NCBI GenBank assembly: GCA_009693785.1
Contig: SHWP01000007.1
Location: 1-64,000, forward strand
Direction: 5' to 3'
DNA length: 64,000 nucleotides
DNA from: Rhodospirillaceae bacterium
GTDB lineage: Bacteria; Pseudomonadota; Alphaproteobacteria; Rhodospirillales; Rhodospirillaceae
Position numbers and translations under genes: made by a program. Shown piece by piece: positions 22,844 to 31,144 of the stretch. The notes beneath the pieces were generated by a model. It worked only from the letters and a program-made list of their open reading frames with translations. It was not told the DNA's origin and made no database searches. The stretch's first letter is position 1, and every line of letters starts with the position of its first letter.

Positions 22844-23343
22844 CCATGGAGACACCGGCCACCCCCTCGGGCCTGGTGATCAGAGACGCACTCGCGGCCG
22901 ATGCGGGCGTGATTATGCGGCTGATCCGGGCGCTGGCGGTTTACGAGAAGCTGGAACATGAGGTGGTCGCGACCGAAGAGTCGATGCGGGATGCATTGTT
23001 TACACGTCCGGCCAAGGCCCATGCGTTGCTATGCGAGATTGGCGGCAAGGCGGTCGGTTTTGCGGTGTGGTTTTACAATTTCTCGACGTTTCTGGGCCGG
23101 CCCGGAATGTATCTCGAAGACTTGTATGTGGAACCCGAGTTCCGCAAACGCGGCATCGGGGCTGCGGTGTTCAAGCATCTGGCGGCCCGCGCCGTCAAAG
23201 AAGGGTGCGGGCGGTTTGAGTGGGCGGTGCTGAATTGGAATGAACCTGCGATCAAGTTTTATGAGCGCATGGGTTCTGTGGCGATGAGTGAATGGCATGT
23301 GCGCCGCCTCAGTGGCAATAACTTGAAGAAGCTCGCCGCATAA
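22840..23343 (+). CDS. GNAT-family N-acetyltransferase inside the PDH operon
   Basis: A 167-residue acetyl-CoA-dependent N-acetyltransferase. The fold is shown by the N-terminal strand [20 protein letters not shown], the central strands [26 protein letters not shown] and the acetyl-CoA loop [17 protein letters not shown], then [20 protein letters not shown]. This pattern is close to diamine/thialysine acetyltransferases (SSAT-like), in which [14 protein letters not shown] is typical. The start is GTG at 22840 (overlapping the pdhC stop) or ATG at 22846. lpd begins 18 bases later. Its product would use acetyl-CoA made by the surrounding complex; any direct role in that complex is speculation. 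Confidence 0.9.
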   Translation: MTMETPATPSGLVIRDALAADAGVIMRLIRALAVYEKLEHEVVATEESMRDALFTRPAKAHALLCEIGGKAVGFAVWFYNFSTFLGRPGMYLEDLYVEPEFRKRGIGAAVFKHLAARAVKEGCGRFEWAVLNWNEPAIKFYERMGSVAMSEWHVRRLSGNNLKKLAA

Positions 23344-23361
23344 GCGGGCAAGCGAGGACGT

Positions 23362-24771
23362 GTGGCTGATACGCAGTTTGATGTGATCGTCGTGGGCGGC
23401 GGGCCTGGCGGCTATGTGGCTGCCATTCGCGCAGCCCAACTGGGCATGAAAGCCGCCGTGGTCGAGCGCGAGCATATGGGAGGCATCTGCCTCAATTGGG
23501 GCTGCATTCCCACCAAAGCTTTGCTGCGCTCGGCTGAGGTCTATCACCTCATGCAACACGCCAAGGATTTTGGGCTGAAGGCTGACAACATCAGCTTTGA
23601 TATTGACGCGGTGGTGAAACGCTCGCGCGGTGTGGCAGGGCAACTCAACGCTGGCGTCAAAGGTCTGATGAAAAAAAACAAAATTGCCGTGTTCGACGGC
23701 CATGGCAAATTGAACGGCACGTCTGGCAATTTGCGCAAGCTGGCCGTGACCAAAGATAACAAACCCGTCGCCGATCTCAGCGCCAAACACATCATCCTCG
23801 CCACGGGCGCGCGCCCGCGTGAGCTGCCGGGTCTAGAGGCCGATGGCGAGTTGGTGTGGAACTACAAGCACGCCATGGTGCCCAAGGCGTTTCCGAAATC
23901 GTTGTTGGTGATTGGCTCGGGCGCCATTGGCATCGAGTTTGCAAGCTTCTTCCAAACGCTTGGGTCAAAAGTAACTGTAGTTGAACTCATGGACCGCATC
24001 GTGCCGGTGGAAGACGTCGACATTTCCAATTTCGCGCGCAAGGCGTTGGAAAAGCAGGGCATGGTGATCAAGACGAAAGCCACCGTGAAGGCGCTGAAAA
24101 AGGGCGCAGGCCAAGTCACGGCCACCATCGAACAAGACGGCAAGAGCGAACAAATCACAGTGGACCGTGTGATCTCGGCCGTGGGCATTGTCGGGAATGT
24201 CGAGAACTTGGGCCTTGAGGGCACCAAGATCAAAGTGGAAAAAACCCATGTGGTGATTGACGAGTATTGCCGCACCGGCGAGCCGGGCGTTTATGCCATT
24301 GGCGACTTGTGCGGCGCGCCGTGGCTTGCGCACAAAGCCAGCCATGAGGGCGTGATTTGTGTCGAGGCCATCGCGGGTCAACATCCGCATCCGTTGAAAA
24401 CGTCATTAATTCCCGGCTGCACTTATTGCCATCCGCAAATCGCCAGCGTCGGGCTAACCGAACAAGCCGCCAAGGACAAAGGCCATCAGGTGAAGGTGGG
24501 CAAGTTCCCCTTCATCGGCAACGGCAAGGCGATTGCGTTAGGCGATACGGGTGGCATGGTGAAAACCGTGTTCGATGCCAAGACGGGTGAATTGCTGGGC
24601 GCGCACATGGTTGGCCCCGAAGTCACCGAACTGATTCAGGGCTATACCATCGCCAAAACCCTTGAGACCACCGAGGCCGAGTTAATGCACACTGTGTTCC
24701 CGCATCCGACCTTATCGGAAATGATGCATGAGGCTGTGCTCGATGCATACGGCCGCGTGGTGCATATGTAA
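23362..24771 (+). CDS. lpd: Dihydrolipoamide dehydrogenase (PDH E3)
   Basis: Flavoprotein that reoxidises dihydrolipoamide with NAD+. The 469 residues show the FAD loop VGGGPGGYVAAIRAAQLG (11-28), the redox-active cysteines C43 and C48 in GGICLNWGCIPTKALL, the NAD loop VIGSGAIGIEFASFF, and the C-terminal catalytic His-Glu HTVFPHPTLSEMMHE. The start is GTG at 23362 with GCGAGGACG before it. It completes the local E1-E2-E3 set. The next gene's most likely start lies 25 bases after the stop. Confidence 0.98.
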   Translation: MADTQFDVIVVGGGPGGYVAAIRAAQLGMKAAVVEREHMGGICLNWGCIPTKALLRSAEVYHLMQHAKDFGLKADNISFDIDAVVKRSRGVAGQLNAGVKGLMKKNKIAVFDGHGKLNGTSGNLRKLAVTKDNKPVADLSAKHIILATGARPRELPGLEADGELVWNYKHAMVPKAFPKSLLVIGSGAIGIEFASFFQTLGSKVTVVELMDRIVPVEDVDISNFARKALEKQGMVIKTKATVKALKKGAGQVTATIEQDGKSEQITVDRVISAVGIVGNVENLGLEGTKIKVEKTHVVIDEYCRTGEPGVYAIGDLCGAPWLAHKASHEGVICVEAIAGQHPHPLKTSLIPGCTYCHPQIASVGLTEQAAKDKGHQVKVGKFPFIGNGKAIALGDTGGMVKTVFDAKTGELLGAHMVGPEVTELIQGYTIAKTLETTEAELMHTVFPHPTLSEMMHEAVLDAYGRVVHM

Positions 24772-24796
24772 CGAGGGCATACTATTGGAGGCAGTG

Positions 24797-25423
24797 ATGC
24801 GGCCTTATCGATTCTCGTTAGCTATAGCCATTGTCTTGGGCGCCTTCACGGCTGCTTATGCGCAGGAATATCAGACTGAAGAGAAAGATGGTCCATTTGC
24901 GGCAACAGTCGGTAATTGGGATGTAAAATGTGTGGACGTAGGATGCCTTCTATCCAAGGATTTTGTGATCGCCGATCCGGACCACCCGATTCAAGATCAG
25001 GCCAATCCTGAGTTTGCAACCATTGCAGTTACAATTTCCCGAGATGGAAATCGAGTTGGTTGGGTTTCATTTCAGGTGCCACCTGATGCAAGGCAAGACG
25101 CAGGACTATTTGTGAGGTTTGCAACATCGGTTCGCGATCCAAGCGTTCCGGTGGGGTGGCGCATGGAACTCGATTCAGTATTGTATAAATTTATGTTCGA
25201 TGAGTGCGATTCGGATTCGTGCACTGCGCGTATTGAGCGAGGTATCTTTCCAGCTACTGATAGTTCGCCGGAGCTGAACTTGGTCGAAAAATTTCTTAAC
25301 TCCAATTTCGTCTTGCTTTTGTTTCAGCGCGAAGGGGAGGCCTTTAGAGCTATGGAACCATTGTTTCCATTCAAACGAGCCTATAAGAAGTTGATGGAAG
25401 CTGAACTCGCGACACCCAAATAG
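24797..25423 (+). CDS. Exported IalB-like (invasion-associated locus B) protein
   Basis: A 208-residue protein with a Sec signal peptide ([22 protein letters not shown]). The mature part begins with [18 protein letters not shown], reminiscent of the IalB family (a W-x-V-x-C segment followed by a second cysteine), and has later C-D-x-D-x-C (DECDSDSC) and a Lys/Glu-rich end. IalB-like proteins are periplasmic and of uncertain function; in Bartonella one is linked to erythrocyte invasion. The start at 24797 has GGAGG nine bases upstream; the longer frame from 24728 overlaps lpd and is unlikely. Base composition looks less G+C-rich than the flanking lpd and lipA, so it may be a later arrival between them. 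Confidence 0.72.
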   Translation: MRPYRFSLAIAIVLGAFTAAYAQEYQTEEKDGPFAATVGNWDVKCVDVGCLLSKDFVIADPDHPIQDQANPEFATIAVTISRDGNRVGWVSFQVPPDARQDAGLFVRFATSVRDPSVPVGWRMELDSVLYKFMFDECDSDSCTARIERGIFPATDSSPELNLVEKFLNSNFVLLLFQREGEAFRAMEPLFPFKRAYKKLMEAELATPK

Positions 25424-25451
25424 GCCGGATCTGACTCGTGAAATTGATCTG

Positions 25452-26387
25452 ATGTCTGAACTCGTAGCAAATATGACCACCGTCGCACCGATCAAGCCCC
25501 ATAACCTGCGCCAGCCGAAGCCGGCGTGGCTGCGCGTGAAGGCACCGACCTCGCCCGAGTATGCCGAGACGCGCCGGATCATGCGCGAGCACAAGCTTAA
25601 TACCGTGTGCGAAGAGGCGGCCTGCCCCAACATCGGTGAGTGCTGGAAAGTGCGTCACGCCACCATGATGATCTTGGGCGACATCTGCACGCGCGCCTGC
25701 GCGTTCTGCAATGTGAAAACCGGACGCCCGGGTGCGGTGGACCCCGAGGAACCCGCTCACGTTGCCGAAGCGATTAAAAAGCTAGGTCTGCGTCATGTCG
25801 TGATCACCTCGGTTGACCGCGATGACATGGATGACGGTGGGGCTAATCATTGGGTGGCGGTGATTGAGGCCGTGCGGCGCGCCAATCCCAATACCACCAT
25901 CGAAGTGTTGACCCCCGATTTCCGCAAAAAGATGGGCATGGTGGACCTGGTCGCCTCGGCCAAGCCTGATGTTTACAACCACAACCTTGAGACCGTGCCG
26001 CGCCTGTATCGCAGCATTCGGCCCAGTGCGCGCTATTACACCAGCTTGCGGTTGTTGGAGCGAGTGAAGGAATTGAACCCCACGGTCTTCACTAAGTCGG
26101 GCGTCATGTTGGGCTTGGGCGAAACCAAGGACGAAGTCATTCAGGTGATGGATGACTTGCGCGCAGCCGATGTGGATTTCATCACCATTGGTCAATACCT
26201 GCAGCCATCGCCTAACCACGCCAAGGTTGAACGCTTTGTGCCGCCCGATGAGTTCGCCGAATATGAGCGCCTTGCCCGCGTGAAGGGGTTCCTGATGGTA
26301 TCGGCGACACCGCTCACGCGTTCGTCCTATCACGCCGACGCCGACTTCGAGCGCCTCAAGGCTGCGCGCGTGGCGCAAGCCCGCTGA
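25452..26387 (+). CDS. lipA: Lipoyl synthase
   Basis: Radical-SAM enzyme that inserts two sulfurs into octanoyl groups on lipoyl domains, here supplying PdhB, PdhC and other complexes. Of 311 residues, the auxiliary cluster cysteines are C53, C58 and C64 ([12 protein letters not shown]) and the radical-SAM cluster cysteines C79, C83 and C86 (CTRACAFC). Downstream are [29 protein letters not shown] and the C-terminal RSSYHAD, whose serine is the conserved auxiliary-cluster ligand. No strong Shine-Dalgarno is seen; an ATG at 25473 is an alternative start. Placement behind lpd and before the COQ10-type gene is conserved. Confidence 0.97.
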   Translation: MSELVANMTTVAPIKPHNLRQPKPAWLRVKAPTSPEYAETRRIMREHKLNTVCEEAACPNIGECWKVRHATMMILGDICTRACAFCNVKTGRPGAVDPEEPAHVAEAIKKLGLRHVVITSVDRDDMDDGGANHWVAVIEAVRRANPNTTIEVLTPDFRKKMGMVDLVASAKPDVYNHNLETVPRLYRSIRPSARYYTSLRLLERVKELNPTVFTKSGVMLGLGETKDEVIQVMDDLRAADVDFITIGQYLQPSPNHAKVERFVPPDEFAEYERLARVKGFLMVSATPLTRSSYHADADFERLKAARVAQAR

Positions 26388-26396
26388 ACTGCATCA

Positions 26397-26855
26397 ATGC
26401 CCGTTCACCAGGAAACGCGGGTGCTGCCCTACACGCCCGAGCAGATCTTTGCGATGGTGGCAGACGTCGAAAAATACCCCGAGTTCTTGCCCTGGTGTGT
26501 GGCTTGCCGCATTAAAAAGCGAGAGACAGAGAGCACCTTCACCGCCGACATGGCGATTGGTTTCAAGATGGTGCGAGAAAAATTCACCTCGCGCGTCACA
26601 CTCACCAAGCCTGATTCAATCATGGTTGAATACCTCGATGGCCCATTCCGGCACCTTACCAACAAGTGGGTCTTTCAGGCGGTCGCGGGCGGAAAGTCGA
26701 CGCAATTGGAATTTTTTTTGGATTTCGAGTTTCGCTCGAAATTGCTGCAGTCGCTGATTGGCGTGCTGTTCGATGAAGCGGTGCGGCGCATGGTGGCTGC
26801 ATTTGAAACGCGGGCGAGGGTGCTTTACGCCTCGGCCAATTCGCCGGTATCTTGA
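26397..26855 (+). CDS. COQ10/RatA-type START-domain protein
   Basis: A 152-residue polyketide-cyclase/START-fold protein of the COQ10/RatA family: MPVHQETRVLPYTPEQIFAM, the hallmark VADVEKYPEFLPWCVACRI, and the DFEFRSKLLQSLIGVLFDEA terminal helix. In mitochondria COQ10 binds ubiquinone and aids its delivery to the respiratory chain; E. coli RatA was reported as a ribosome-association toxin. For an alphaproteobacterium the quinone role is likelier. It starts nine bases after lipA, so it is co-transcribed. Its 3' end overlaps the convergent cinA-domain gene by 31 bases. Confidence 0.9.
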   Translation: MPVHQETRVLPYTPEQIFAMVADVEKYPEFLPWCVACRIKKRETESTFTADMAIGFKMVREKFTSRVTLTKPDSIMVEYLDGPFRHLTNKWVFQAVAGGKSTQLEFFLDFEFRSKLLQSLIGVLFDEAVRRMVAAFETRARVLYASANSPVS

Positions 26856-27343
26856 AGCTGGCTTGCTAGCAGTTCGAGGGCGGCAGCCACCGTGGCCCGG
26901 CGGATATCGGTGCGCGATCCCGCGAAAACATAACGTTTGACCTGGGCATCCTTGCCGCGTTGGGCGACGGCTAAATAAACCAGGCCCACGGGCTTGTCTT
27001 TCGTGCCGCCGTCGGGCCCAGCAATGCCAGTGACCGCCACGGCGATATCGGCATTGGATTGCGCCATGGCGCCCTCGGCCATGGCGGCGGCGGTGACATC
27101 GCTGACCGCACCGAATTCCGTGATCGCGTCACGTGGCACGCCCAGCATGCGCGTCTTGGCTTCGTTGGAATAGGTAACATAGCCGCATTCGAACACAGCC
27201 GATGAGCCAGGAATGGCGGTGATGCAACTGGCGACCAACCCGCCCGTGCATGATTCGGCCGTAGTGATCTTCTTATTCGCGGCTTTTGCGGTAACCATTA
27301 CGGTTTTCGCCAGATCGAGTAGATCGACAGGAAGTTGTGTCAT
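26825..27343 (-). CDS. pncC: CinA C-terminal-domain protein (nicotinamide mononucleotide amidohydrolase)
   Basis: A 172-residue protein made only of the CinA C-terminal domain, which in bacteria such as E. coli (PncC) deamidates nicotinamide mononucleotide in NAD recycling. Hallmarks are ITTAESCTGGLVASCITAIPGSS (about 25-47), the YVTYSNEAKTRMLGV segment and AVTGIAGPDGGTKDKPVGLVYLAV. The full-length CinA N-terminal molybdopterin-like domain is absent, as is usual. It lies 12 bases after pgpA on the same strand, so they are one transcript. Active-site serine and threonine positions appear conserved. Confidence 0.92.
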   Translation of the reverse strand: MTQLPVDLLDLAKTVMVTAKAANKKITTAESCTGGLVASCITAIPGSSAVFECGYVTYSNEAKTRMLGVPRDAITEFGAVSDVTAAAMAEGAMAQSNADIAVAVTGIAGPDGGTKDKPVGLVYLAVAQRGKDAQVKRYVFAGSRTDIRRATVAAALELLASQLQDTGELAEA

Positions 27344-27355
27344 CGCCGTCCAAGT

Positions 27356-27862
27356 TCAGTTCAAAAGCCAGCGCAAAATAACGAGCACCCCGGCGGCATA
27401 GACACCCGCGAGAACATCGTCAAGCATAACGCCTAAGCCGCCACCGACGTTGCGGTCAGCCCAGTTGACAGGCCAAGGCTTGAGGATATCGAAAACACGG
27501 AACAACGCGAACGCTGCCCCATACCACAGCAATGACATTGGAACGACCGCTAGCGCGATCCATTGCCCGACGACTTCGTCGATAACGATCCAGCCCGGGT
27601 CAGTGTCGTTACCAGCCAGTTCCGCGTTGGCGCAGGCCCATCCGCAAAAGAAAAGGATTGCGGCCGCCGCGATTAGCAGCGTCGAACCGCCGAGGTTTTG
27701 AAGGGTCCACCCAAAAGGTAATGCCCCGAGCGAGCCGACGGTGCCCGGGGCGAAGGGTGACCGGCCGCAACCAAACCACGTCAAAATCATCCGCCGCGCG
27801 ACGAGTGTCGGCCCACGGCTGAGATGGTTTTCAGGTGAATCTGAATTGGTTAATGGGCTCAT
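27356..27862 (-). CDS. pgpA: Phosphatidylglycerophosphatase A
   Basis: Membrane enzyme that dephosphorylates phosphatidylglycerophosphate to phosphatidylglycerol. The 168-residue protein shows the family start ILTWFGCGRSPFAPGTVGSLGALP, two to three hydrophobic helices (LLIAAAAILFFCGWACA; WIALAVVPMSLLWYGAAFALF) and DPGWIVIDEVVGQW and FRVFDILKPWPVNWADRN. The N-terminal 24 residues precede the conserved domain; an ATG at 27790 is an alternative start. Upstream (27863 onward) is a 367-base gene-free region shared with the divergent M23 peptidase. Confidence 0.92.
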   Translation of the reverse strand: MSPLTNSDSPENHLSRGPTLVARRMILTWFGCGRSPFAPGTVGSLGALPFGWTLQNLGGSTLLIAAAAILFFCGWACANAELAGNDTDPGWIVIDEVVGQWIALAVVPMSLLWYGAAFALFRVFDILKPWPVNWADRNVGGGLGVMLDDVLAGVYAAGVLVILRWLLN

Positions 27863-28229
27863 TGTTTGGGCAACTTATAGGGGGCAATCGAGCAGGGCCA
27901 AACGCCTAGCAACGCCTGATTGGCGCAACCAATACCAAAGACACAATTGGAATATGCATAACATATTGGTTTTAAACGATTTTTTCTTTTACTTTATCTT
28001 TGAATTTCCGCGCAAGACTAGGCAGGATACGGCTTGGCGCGTACTTCTGAATCGCCGACCCGATCGTTGCACTGCGGCGATCAACCGGACTCGAACCCGA
28101 TTGATCTCTGCGGCGAAAGCTGGGCGGTGTCGTAAAAAGAGCGACGGAATTGCGTGCTGCTGGCCCCGGATGACTCGTGGAGAGGATCGGGGATGCGGCA
28201 ACTGGGTGTCATCGGGGTAAGGGGACGGC
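27863..28229. promoter_or_regulatory. 367-base divergent region between pgpA and M23 peptidase, with two inverted repeats
   Basis: No gene is credible here. An AT-rich palindrome AATATG-N5-CATATT lies at 27951-27967, next to a long T-rich tract (27970-27999), a likely promoter area. A larger hairpin lies at 28079-28106: GATCAACCGG and CCGATTGATC pair at nine of ten positions around an 8-base loop. It is flanked by direct copies of CTGCGGCGA (28072-28080 and 28108-28116). The hairpin would lie in the 5' leader of the peptidase mRNA. Confidence 0.45.
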
Positions 28230-29675
28230 GTGTTTTCAGGGAAACGGCTATCCAAATTTGATCCGCGCGATCGCGGCCTCGGTCGCTTCGAAAAATCGCT
28301 GCAACGGTTTTTTCCGGAACGGCAACTGATTGTCCGTTCTGGCGTGCGCATGCGCACGCTGCGTCTGTCGACACATCGGCAGGCGATCATGGCGGCCATT
28401 GGCTTGATTCTCGGAAGTTGGACGCTGCTGAGCTCTAGCTTGGTGATGAATCACACTGAAAGCATTCGCGTAAAGAACACCGAAATTAAAGATGCGCGCA
28501 TGGGTTACGAGCAATTGCTCGCCCAAGTGTCGATCTACAAAGAGCGCGTCTCGGAACTCACCAACGATCTTGAGACCACTTACGTCCAATCGATGGAGCT
28601 GGTGGATAAAGAATCCAATTTGCTCAAGCAAAAGGCGCAAGAGCTGAGCCAAGCACCCGGCGCCAAGCCCAAACTGGCTGAGCGCATTAAGACCAAGGCC
28701 AAGGAAGTCTTGAAATCTCCGTCTTCGATCTTGTCTGGTGATAGCGACAACATTGATCTGGCACTCGACAAAGCCAAGCTTGAACGCGCCCATGCCGACG
28801 AATCCCGCAAAGGCATTTTGACCGAACTCAGCGAGTTGGAAAACTCGATGGTCGACGTCGTCGGCCACCACAGCAAGACATCATTCATCGCCGCTGAAGG
28901 CTTGGAATTGCGCCAAGTCGTTCTCGAACGCGACATGGCCGTGACCGACCGTGAGACTTTGGCGACGCGTGTGGCCTCGCTGGAAGATCAAATCCGCGAA
29001 ATGGAAAGCAACCAGCTGCTGCTTTATCACCGGTTCTCGGAATTGGTGGAATCCAAGATCGCCAACATCGAATCATCGCTCAGCATCACCGGCCTCGATA
29101 TCGACACCATGGTGCGCAAACAAAGCAGCCGTGGCGGACAAGGTGGCCCGTTCATCCTACTCGATGAGAAAACGACCCTTAATTCTGGCCCGGTCGAAGA
29201 GTCGCTTTATCGTCTTAATGCACATATGGACCGTCTCAGTGACCTCCAGGCCCTACTAATTGGGTTGCCAATCGCCGCGCCATTGAAGAACTTCGAATTG
29301 AACTCTGGTTTTGGCGTGCGCCGCGATCCATTTACGGGCCAATACGCGCAACATCTGGGCCTCGACATGGGGGCTGATTTTAAGTCGGCCGTGATGGCCA
29401 CTGGCGAGGGCAAGGTGGTTTACGCGGGCTGGGAAGGGCGCTACGGTCGCATGGTCGAGGTAGACCATGGCATGGGCCTGATGACCCGTTATGCCCACTT
29501 GGCGCGTATCTTGGTCAAGGAAGGCGATAAGGTCCAGCGTGGCACCGCCATCGGCCAATTAGGATGCAGTGGCCGTTGCTCAGGCCCGCACGTTCACTAC
29601 GAAGTGTTGAACAACGGCAAGGCGATTAATCCGCTGAAATTTCTGAAGGCCGGCAGCGATGTTTTCAAAGGCTAA
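28230..29675 (+). CDS. M23 (LytM-type) peptidoglycan endopeptidase with coiled coil
   Basis: A 481-residue bitopic envelope protein. One membrane helix near 48-70 (AIMAAIGLILGSWTLLSSSL) follows a basic cytoplasmic tail; coiled-coil segments occupy about 75-270; the C-terminal LytM domain has zinc ligands in HLGLDMGAD (H near 376, D near 380) and PHVHYEV (H near 454 and 456), all present, so it should be an active DD-endopeptidase. The arrangement and the overlapping bactofilin gene match the LmdC-BacA pair described for shape and stalk morphogenesis in other Alphaproteobacteria. The start GTG at 28230 is the first plausible one (GGGGACGGC before it). Confidence 0.92.
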   Translation: MFSGKRLSKFDPRDRGLGRFEKSLQRFFPERQLIVRSGVRMRTLRLSTHRQAIMAAIGLILGSWTLLSSSLVMNHTESIRVKNTEIKDARMGYEQLLAQVSIYKERVSELTNDLETTYVQSMELVDKESNLLKQKAQELSQAPGAKPKLAERIKTKAKEVLKSPSSILSGDSDNIDLALDKAKLERAHADESRKGILTELSELENSMVDVVGHHSKTSFIAAEGLELRQVVLERDMAVTDRETLATRVASLEDQIREMESNQLLLYHRFSELVESKIANIESSLSITGLDIDTMVRKQSSRGGQGGPFILLDEKTTLNSGPVEESLYRLNAHMDRLSDLQALLIGLPIAAPLKNFELNSGFGVRRDPFTGQYAQHLGLDMGADFKSAVMATGEGKVVYAGWEGRYGRMVEVDHGMGLMTRYAHLARILVKEGDKVQRGTAIGQLGCSGRCSGPHVHYEVLNNGKAINPLKFLKAGSDVFKG

Positions 29676-30153
29676 CAATAAAGCGACCCAAATCGCGCAA
29701 GACGTCCGCCCCGATTTGAATAAGGCGGTGCCGTCGATCATTAGCGCAGGCCTGTCGATTGAAGGCCATTTGGCCTCTGCTGGCGAGGTCCAGGTGGATG
29801 GCACGGTCAATGGCGACATCCGTTGTAAGTCTTTGATTGTTGGCGTTAAGGGCTCGGTGTTTGGCGAGGTCATCGCCCAAACGGTTCGCATGCACGGCTC
29901 GATCAAGGGCATGATCCGGGCGAAAAGCGTGTTTTTGGCCTCCACGGCGCGTATGTCGGGCGATGTCGAACATGAAAGCTTGGCCATCGAACCGGGCGCA
30001 TACATGGAAGGCCATTGCAAACGTATCTCCGAGGCCAACCTCACGCCCATCATGGAAGACCGTCGCCCGCCACGCCCTGAAGCTGTTCCAACCTCGGGGT
30101 TGTCGGGCCCGCGCTTAGCCCCGGCACCCAAACCTGCCATCGTGGCAGCCTAA
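29659..30153 (+). CDS. Bactofilin
   Basis: A 164-residue polymer-forming cytoskeletal protein. The beta-helix core (about 28-130) is visible as repeated short strands: SIEGHLASAGEVQVDGTVNG, DIRCKSLIVGVKGSVFGEVI, AQTVRMHGSIKGMIRAKSVF and LASTARMSGDVEHESLAIEP. Flexible tails flank it; the C-terminal tail is Pro-rich. The gene starts inside the last 17 bases of the M23 peptidase gene, which implies tight translational coupling. Bactofilins localise such peptidases to define sites of peptidoglycan remodelling. An intrinsic terminator follows 27 bases after the stop. Confidence 0.95.
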   Translation: MFSKANNKATQIAQDVRPDLNKAVPSIISAGLSIEGHLASAGEVQVDGTVNGDIRCKSLIVGVKGSVFGEVIAQTVRMHGSIKGMIRAKSVFLASTARMSGDVEHESLAIEPGAYMEGHCKRISEANLTPIMEDRRPPRPEAVPTSGLSGPRLAPAPKPAIVAA

Positions 30154-30179
30154 GGCCAGTCCATGGATTGGCGGCTAAG

Positions 30180-30203
30180 GGGCAGCCTTCGGGCTGCCCT
30201 TTT
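30180..30203 (+). terminator. Intrinsic terminator after bactofilin gene
   Basis: A perfect 8-bp stem, GGGCAGCC and GGCTGCCC, closed by the stable tetraloop TTCG and followed directly by TTTT. It ends the peptidase-bactofilin transcript. It is the only clear rho-independent terminator I see in the window. Confidence 0.9.
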
Positions 30204-30237
30204 GATTTGGGGCCTCCTCCAAAGCTGAGAAAATAAT

Positions 30238-30261
30238 CACGACAGTGATCACGACAGTGAT
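30238..30261 (+). promoter_or_regulatory. Tandem 12-bp palindromic repeat upstream of bicupin operon
   Basis: Two perfect head-to-tail copies of CACGACAGTGAT. Each copy, with the preceding AT, contains ATCAC-GACA-GTGAT, a perfect 5-bp inverted repeat, so the site could bind two dimers side by side. It lies 56 bases before the ATG of the bicupin gene and after the terminator, which is the expected place for an operator of the four-gene operon. Confidence 0.55.
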
Positions 30262-30316
30262 TGAGTCCGCTTCGGTTTAGCAGCAATATCTCCACCTCAA
30301 ACAATCGAGGTGCCTC

Positions 30317-31144
30317 ATGCGCTTTTCTGCTGCCATTGGTTTCATTCTGTTGCTCTCTTCCGTAACCGCCAGCGCGCAAGCGCCACTGGGCGATGATGTT
30401 TACGTATTGCCTGGCAAGTCAGTGCCGGCGGTGTCCATGGCTGCCTGGACCGACAAAGATGCTGTGCGTTCATCTGCCGGCGCAGATGCGGCCAAGGCGC
30501 CAAAAGGTGCGGTCACATACTCAGCCAAATCAGCGCCGTGGCCTACGGGCCGCGTGCGCGTGTTGACGTTCTCGAAAGCCAATGGCGGTGTGTTGCATCC
30601 GATCACCGATGAGACGTTGCTCTATGTGCTCTCAGGCACCGCACAGGCTGAGGTCGGTGGCAAGTCTGTTACGTTGGCCCAGGGCGATGTCGCCAGCCAC
30701 CCAACAGGCGCGTTGCGTAATGCGGGTGCAGCGGCCGATGCCGTGATCGTCACATGGACTGTTTCAAGTCTTACCGGCGATGCCACGCCAGCTCAAGTTC
30801 GCGGCGCCGACACCAAAGAAGGTGGCGCAGGAACCTTGAAGATCAAGCGCTATGAATTCCCAGGCAATTCGGTGCGCGCTGTGAAGCTGGCCGTAGCTGG
30901 CCCGGGAACCAAAAACTCTGCCAAAACTGATTCGCTCATTCTTGTCACAGGTGGGCATATGAAGTTCAACGAGAACGGCAAGGTTTTTGATGTCGGTGCT
31001 GGCGATTTCATCCGCGAGGTCGCGGGCCTGGAACACTTCTGGGAAGTCCTAGAGGCTGCGAGCTTCGTAACCACGAGTGGCCTGCCGAAAGGTGCTGCGC
31101 CCATCGACCCGTCCAAGGCGACCGATGTTCCGCCCGCGCGGTGA
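30317..31144 (+). CDS. Exported bicupin protein, first gene of the flavin/Fe-S operon
   Basis: A 275-residue protein with a Sec signal peptide (MRFSAAIGFILLLSSVTASA). Two cupin barrels follow: about 75-150 (GGVLHPITDETLLYVLSGTA, then LAQGDVASHPTGALRN) and about 185-260 (LILVTGGHMKFNENGKVFDV, then GAGDFIREVAGLEHFW). Each has histidines where cupins hold metal, though the first lacks the classic HxH pair. Function is unknown; it may be a periplasmic binding or small-molecule-processing protein. Its stop overlaps the GTG start of the FMN-binding protein (GTGA), so the cupin is translationally tied to the electron-transfer genes. The cupin identification is by motif; the linkage is seen directly. 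Confidence 0.8.
   Translation: MRFSAAIGFILLLSSVTASAQAPLGDDVYVLPGKSVPAVSMAAWTDKDAVRSSAGADAAKAPKGAVTYSAKSAPWPTGRVRVLTFSKANGGVLHPITDETLLYVLSGTAQAEVGGKSVTLAQGDVASHPTGALRNAGAAADAVIVTWTVSSLTGDATPAQVRGADTKEGGAGTLKIKRYEFPGNSVRAVKLAVAGPGTKNSAKTDSLILVTGGHMKFNENGKVFDVGAGDFIREVAGLEHFWEVLEAASFVTTSGLPKGAAPIDPSKATDVPPAR

Noticed and set aside
28079-28106. A tRNA-like T-arm (GGGTTCGAGTCC on the minus strand)
   Set aside because: The stem pairs as a simple hairpin but no acceptor, D- or anticodon-arm sequence surrounds it, and the T-stem pairing itself is imperfect. It is a hairpin, not a tRNA.
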